Source: Methanomicrobiales archaeon (GTDB taxonomy: Archaea; Halobacteriota; Syntropharchaeia; Alkanophagales; Methanospirareceae). From it: a DNA stretch of 24,480 nt. How positions within the stretch are numbered: the stretch's first letter is position 1; every line of letters starts with the position of its first letter. Positions 20,994 through 24,480 of this stretch are shown one piece after another. Under the pieces are notes generated by a model. It was not told the DNA's origin. It was given only the letters and a program-made list of their open reading frames with translations, and ran no database searches. A program made the translations under genes and the position numbers. The DNA lies in the NCBI GenBank assembly GCA_003160755.1, contig QEXZ01000009.1, forward strand, positions 1 through 24,480. The letters are read 5' to 3'.

Positions 20994-22223
20994 TTATCTT
21001 TCATCAATGAAATAGATGTGAAGTTCGCCATTTAAAAGTTTCGCGTGGTCCAGCTTCATTATATGTGCGATTGTTGGGAGGGGAATAAAGTTTCTAACTT
21101 CGCCTATATCCGTCGAAATAACCACTGATAAATCCTCACCCGCCCTCTCCACCTCGCACACCTCTTTGTACTTGCTTGCGAAGGGTAAGGGTAGGGGAAC
21201 TACCACTTCCAAACCATGATTTGACTCCATCACCTTAATCGCCTTACCCTCGAAGTAAACCTCTGCAGGGTCCTCATCTCCGAACAGTTCATCTCCAAGC
21301 TCGGATAGAAGCCTCAAACCCTTAACTTCAGATGGAAATAGCCGCAGCTTTTTTATTGGCAGCGGATGAAATGCCGCTTCTGCTTCAGTCAAATATTTTT
21401 CCTGTGCGTTCTTCCAGCCCTTGAAATATAAATCGCTGACCTTTTCGGGAATCACCTTATTCATTATCGCAAGGTCAACGTTTATATCATAGAGGTTTGC
21501 AAGGAGGTGCGTTCTTCTCAGGTTCTGTATGCTGAAAGCGTCGGGATTCGCAATCAACCTCAAACTTGTGACCTCTCTGTCAACTATTATGTTTTTAAGC
21601 CTTCCAAGAATCTCTATTAACTCGATGTCTTCACTTATAACTTCCTTGCTCGGCGTTGGCAGACCAACTATCGGCTCTACTACTTTAGCGATATTTACAA
21701 GAGGCGCCACTAATTTAATCAGTTTCGCAGCAGTGGAGCCAAGAAGGGTAGGCAGATAAATGTTTTTAAGCGCTTCTCCCGATGGCACGGTGTCAAGCAC
21801 GATTACATCGTAGTTACTTGATTCGACGAATTCGACCACCTTTAGCAGTGAGACAAACTCAGTCATGTTTGGCAGTGCTGCTATTTCGTATGCAAGCACT
21901 TCATCCAGCCCTTTTGACTTGAACAGAGACACGATGTATTCCTGTATAACACCGTATTTCTCTCTGACTTCTCTTATCGGGTCTACTTGAATAGCCCACA
22001 GCTTGTCCCTGTCCCTGCCCGCGATTTTGGTTGGGGTATATTGAACCGGCATTTCAAACGCATCGGAAATCGTGTGCGCGGGATCTGACGAAATAACCAG
22101 TGTCTCGTAGCCTAACTCAGATAGTTTTAAGGCAGTTGCACATGAAATCACCGATTTGCCGGACCCGCCTTTACCTGTGTAAAAGATGACACGCATTTTT
22201 CGCTCTATCTTTTTAAATGTCAT
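20994..22223 (-). CDS. ArsA/Get3-family ATPase with Hsp20-like C-terminal domain
   Basis: SIMIBI-class ATPase related to arsenite pump ATPase ArsA and tail-anchored-protein targeting factor Get3. Deviant P-loop FYTGKGGSGKS (residues 14-24; Ser in place of the common Val, signature Lys kept). Switch I SSDPAHTISDAF. Switch II DTVPSGEALKNIYLP, where the typical motif is DTAPTGHTLR. The C-terminal 75 residues (LEVVVPLPLPFASK to GELHIYFID) form the ArsA-type Hsp20-like domain. I see no CxxC of Get3, nor the ArsA metal-site cysteines, so arsenite transport is unlikely. Start: ATG 22223 is leaderless with ATATAAAAC at 22243-22251, or ATG 22196 (MRVIFYTGKGG). First gene of a two-gene operon. Confidence 0.88.
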   Translation of the reverse strand: MTFKKIERKMRVIFYTGKGGSGKSVISCATALKLSELGYETLVISSDPAHTISDAFEMPVQYTPTKIAGRDRDKLWAIQVDPIREVREKYGVIQEYIVSLFKSKGLDEVLAYEIAALPNMTEFVSLLKVVEFVESSNYDVIVLDTVPSGEALKNIYLPTLLGSTAAKLIKLVAPLVNIAKVVEPIVGLPTPSKEVISEDIELIEILGRLKNIIVDREVTSLRLIANPDAFSIQNLRRTHLLANLYDINVDLAIMNKVIPEKVSDLYFKGWKNAQEKYLTEAEAAFHPLPIKKLRLFPSEVKGLRLLSELGDELFGDEDPAEVYFEGKAIKVMESNHGLEVVVPLPLPFASKYKEVCEVERAGEDLSVVISTDIGEVRNFIPLPTIAHIMKLDHAKLLNGELHIYFIDER

Positions 22224-22339
22224 GAGAAAACAAAAGTTTTAGTTTTATATTTGTATATAAAATATAACTTCCTTCTATTTAAGACACGGATTTACACTGA
22301 TTTATAAGATTAAAATAAAAAATAAAGGAGATATAGACG

Positions 22340-24103
22340 ATGCCCGTAATAAGATTACCGTACGACGATTTGGAGAACCTTACCGGTGTGAGTGTCGAGA
22401 AGATAAAGGAGCGACTACCACTGATGTGCGCAGACGTAGAACGAATAGAAGCGGATTATATGGACGTGGAGTTCTTCCCAAACCGACCGGATTTATTCAG
22501 CGTGGAAGGTGTTTCTCGTGCACTGAGACAATTTCTGGACATCGAGCCGGGATTGGTCAGTTATGAAATAGCAAAGTCCGGCATCGAGATGGTTGTGGAC
22601 AGTTCGGTTCTGGACGTGCGACCTTATGTGGTCTGCGGAGTAGTAAAAAACTTGCGGTTGGATTCCAGTGTGATAGAATCGCTGATGCTCCTCCAGGAAC
22701 ATCTGCATCGCGGTGTAGGCAGAAATCGCAAGAAAGTTTCGGTGGGCGTGCACGACTTAGCGAAAGTGAAACCACCATTCAGGTATCTTGCAGTGGGACC
22801 CGAGTTCTCGTTTGTTCCGCTCGATTACGAAGAAGAAATGACGATGGCAGAGATTTTAGAGCGGCATCCAAAAGGAGTTGCATTCCGCTACATTCTCGAA
22901 GGTAAGCCAAAATACCCGTTGATTCTCGATTCAAACGGGAACGTTCTTTCTTTTCCTCCTATTATCAATGCCGAACGGACAAGGGTAACAGAATCCACGA
23001 AGGACATCTTTATAGACGTTACGGGGTTGAACGAAGATGTTTCAATTGCACTCAATATCATTGCCTGTGCGCTGGCAGAGCGTGGGGGTCAGATTCAATC
23101 GGTGCTGCTTCGCTCGCTGAGCGGAACGGTAGGTAGGGTAGAGGAGAAAGAAACGCCCTGGTTAGAACCAGGGGCGATGGAAATATCCGTAAAGGACGTT
23201 AAAGCACTCATAGGAATTGAATTAAATGCAGAGGAATGCAAGCGGTGCTGTGAGCGAATGGGGCTTGGTGCGGAAGTGTCAGTGTCGGCGCCAGCACAAT
23301 TGTCCGAGGTGCCGAACACGATAAGCGGCGAAGAAAGGCTAAAGGTGAAGATACCTGCTTATCGGTATGATATACTCCATCCATGGGACATAATTGAAGA
23401 CATCGCTATCGGTTATGGCTATGACAGGATAGAGCCCGAGATTCCCAGAACGATGGGTATCGGCGAAGTGCATCCGATAGAGGATAAAAAGAGAGCGATG
23501 AGGGGAATAATGACGGGTCTTGGGTATTTCGAGGTCTTGACTTTTACACTGACCTCAGAGAAGAAACAGTTTGAGCGAATGCGACAAAACCCTTTTATCG
23601 GTTTAGAGGGTCAGCGGTTTAGCTCGTTAGTTAGCCGAAAAAGCAAACCACCAAACGACAAAGCCTCTAATCTGCCTAATTTGGCTGATATTGTAAAAGT
23701 TGCATCGCCGATAAGCACGGAGCATACAATACTCAGATACTCGATTCTACCGAATCTACTGGATACCCTCTCGCTTAACAAGCATCGTGACCTACCGCAG
23801 CGGATTTTCGAGGTGGGTCCGGTAATACTAAACTATAAGGAGGAATATCGGCTTGCTGCTGTCTCAATACATGCGAATGCGAACTTTGCCGAGGTTAAGT
23901 CCGTGGCTGATGCGGTGCTGAATGAGCTGGGGCTGGAAGATGCAGAAGTGGTGGAGTCGGAGAATGAAGCATTTTTAGAGGGTAGAAGAGCGGATATAGT
24001 AAGGAATGGCAAACATATAGGTGTTTTTGGTGAAATACACCCAGAGGTAATTCTCAATTTTGGGTTGAGCTATCCGGTAGTGGGGTTTGAAGTTGAGATA
24101 TGA
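22340..24103 (+). CDS. pheT: phenylalanyl-tRNA synthetase beta subunit with an in-frame insertion
   Basis: Archaeal-type PheT, which pairs with PheS (not in the window) to charge tRNA-Phe. Motifs: MPVIRLPYDDLENLTGV, FFPNRPDLFSVEGVSRALR, GVHDLAKVKPPFRY, the B5 region VKIPAYRYDILHPWDIIEDIAIGYGY, LGYFEVLTFTLTSEK and the terminal core HTILRYSILPNLLDTLS with LPQRIFEVG. Family members have about 545-560 aa; this has 587. The excess is mainly residues about 416-450, between FERM and VKVASPIS, where relatives have only a short linker. The DNA of that insert contains AGCGGTTTAGCTCGTTAG, also seen in the element at 11166-11275. GGAG lies 10 nt before ATG 22340. Confidence 0.93.
   Translation: MPVIRLPYDDLENLTGVSVEKIKERLPLMCADVERIEADYMDVEFFPNRPDLFSVEGVSRALRQFLDIEPGLVSYEIAKSGIEMVVDSSVLDVRPYVVCGVVKNLRLDSSVIESLMLLQEHLHRGVGRNRKKVSVGVHDLAKVKPPFRYLAVGPEFSFVPLDYEEEMTMAEILERHPKGVAFRYILEGKPKYPLILDSNGNVLSFPPIINAERTRVTESTKDIFIDVTGLNEDVSIALNIIACALAERGGQIQSVLLRSLSGTVGRVEEKETPWLEPGAMEISVKDVKALIGIELNAEECKRCCERMGLGAEVSVSAPAQLSEVPNTISGEERLKVKIPAYRYDILHPWDIIEDIAIGYGYDRIEPEIPRTMGIGEVHPIEDKKRAMRGIMTGLGYFEVLTFTLTSEKKQFERMRQNPFIGLEGQRFSSLVSRKSKPPNDKASNLPNLADIVKVASPISTEHTILRYSILPNLLDTLSLNKHRDLPQRIFEVGPVILNYKEEYRLAAVSIHANANFAEVKSVADAVLNELGLEDAEVVESENEAFLEGRRADIVRNGKHIGVFGEIHPEVILNFGLSYPVVGFEVEI
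23601..23672 (+). repeat. repeat-like insertion inside pheT
   Basis: Starts near TTTAGAGG and ends near CCTCTAAT, which are inverted to each other. It holds AGCGGTTTAGCTCGTTAG (23613-23630) and AAACCACCAAAC (23645-23656). The minus strand of the intergenic element has, in the same order, AGAGG, AGCGGTTCAGCTCGTTAG and AAACCGCCAAAC. The reading frame stays open through it. Confidence 0.65.
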
Positions 24104-24194
24104 GTGCGTTGAACGAGGAGAGGGAGCATGGGTGGGATATGTGCATGAAGTCGATAGCTTTAAATAACCCTGTGAAAGTATTAACTTGAGAAAA

Positions 24195-24480
24195 ATGATT
24201 TCAAATATAGAAATTGAAAACTTTAAATGTTTTGGAGAGGGAGAAAATGGAGGTGTGTTATCGAACTTAGGACGAGTTAATGTTATTTATGGTGCAAATA
24301 ATTCTGGAAAGTCATCTATCTTGCACGCTATTTGTCTTTTAAAGCAATCGCTTAATAAGAGCATTTTGACGTTTTCTGGAGCGAGCAATTTATTAGTGGA
24401 TCTAAATTCCTTTGAAGAATCAGTATTTAACAAACAAAGAGATAAGAGAATAAGTATCTGCATCGGATTTAAATTGACCG
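24195..24480 (+). CDS. AAA family ATPase, N-terminal part (runs off the window)
   Basis: 95 codons are visible, starting MISNIEIENFKCFGEGENGG. The Walker A motif is VIYGANNSGKSSIL. This opening, a strand-helix 'IENFKCF' followed by a GxNxxGKSS P-loop, is typical of SMC-like/OLD-type AAA ATPases (AAA_15/AAA_23 class), many of which belong to antiviral systems or stand-alone nucleases. The gene is AT-rich. CTTTAAATAA (24158-24167) about 33 nt upstream is a probable TATA box, giving a very short leader; there is no SD. The C-terminus, where a TOPRIM or other effector would show, is outside the window. Confidence 0.85.
   Translation, partial: MISNIEIENFKCFGEGENGGVLSNLGRVNVIYGANNSGKSSILHAICLLKQSLNKSILTFSGASNLLVDLNSFEESVFNKQRDKRISICIGFKLT

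Noticed and set aside
20994..22223. Arsenite-resistance (ars) locus
   Set aside because: No ArsB/Acr3, ArsR or ArsD nearby, and no metal-binding Cys seen in the ATPase; the Get3/ArsA superfamily is as far as the evidence goes.
24100..24189. 29-codon ORF (MSALNEEREHGWDMCM...) overlapping the pheT stop as ATGA
   Set aside because: No recognisable sequence, and it contains the likely TATA box of the next gene; the overlap is probably chance.

Overview
The window reads as a piece of a euryarchaeal chromosome. Archaeal RNase P proteins (Rpp30 and Pop5), an archaeal class I CCA-adding enzyme, an archaeal-type PheT, a RecJ/GAN-like DHH nuclease, two small PRC-barrel proteins, a PAC2 proteasome chaperone and an intron-bearing tRNA establish the domain. 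Methanogenesis marker protein 3 at 11307-12875 restricts it to an archaeon with methyl-coenzyme M reductase. The mixture with ThyX, ArsA/Get3 and many AT-rich interspersed repeats suggests an ANME-1/Methanophagales-like anaerobic methane or alkane oxidiser, but this lineage is inferred, not shown. Many genes have a TATA-like box 24-35 nt before the start codon and no Shine-Dalgarno (SD) sequence, so leaderless transcripts are probable.

Layout. 1-2780: DHH nuclease (-), tRNA-Arg(CCT), PRC-barrel (-), tRNA(CAT) with a 49-nt intron, repeat element, second PRC-barrel (-). 2783-5189: site-2 protease with CBS domains (+), then the RNase P pair rnp3-rnp2 (-), coupled by an ATGA overlap. 5257-7874: cca (+) and an anchored extracytoplasmic protein (+). 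7884-13209: purC (-), hisB (+), an RFC-small-subunit-like AAA+ protein with a broken Walker B (+), a HIT protein (+) and mmp3 (-), bounded by two elements that share 110 identical bases in opposite orientation. 13274-15240: thyX, PAC2, Hsp20 (+). 15263-17046: nadC (-) and nadX (+), a divergent NAD-synthesis pair. 17116-18990: a large orphan TPR protein. 19012-20514: a HEPN-like gene cut in two by one in-frame TGA. 20690-22223: ArsA/Get3 ATPase with a small helical partner (-). 22340-24103: pheT (+) with an in-frame insertion that resembles an intergenic repeat. 24195-end: start of an AAA ATPase.

Most genes are informational or biosynthetic housekeeping (tRNA maturation and charging, replication, purine, histidine, NAD and dTMP synthesis, proteostasis). 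The unusual content lies mainly in the DNA between them: several families of short, hairpin-rich, terminally inverted repeats, some of which reach into coding sequence (the RFC-like C-terminus, pheT, and possibly the rnp2 N-terminus). The best candidates for new biology are this repeat family, the split HEPN gene and the degenerate RFC subunit. I see no CRISPR array, transposase, rRNA or phage structural gene.
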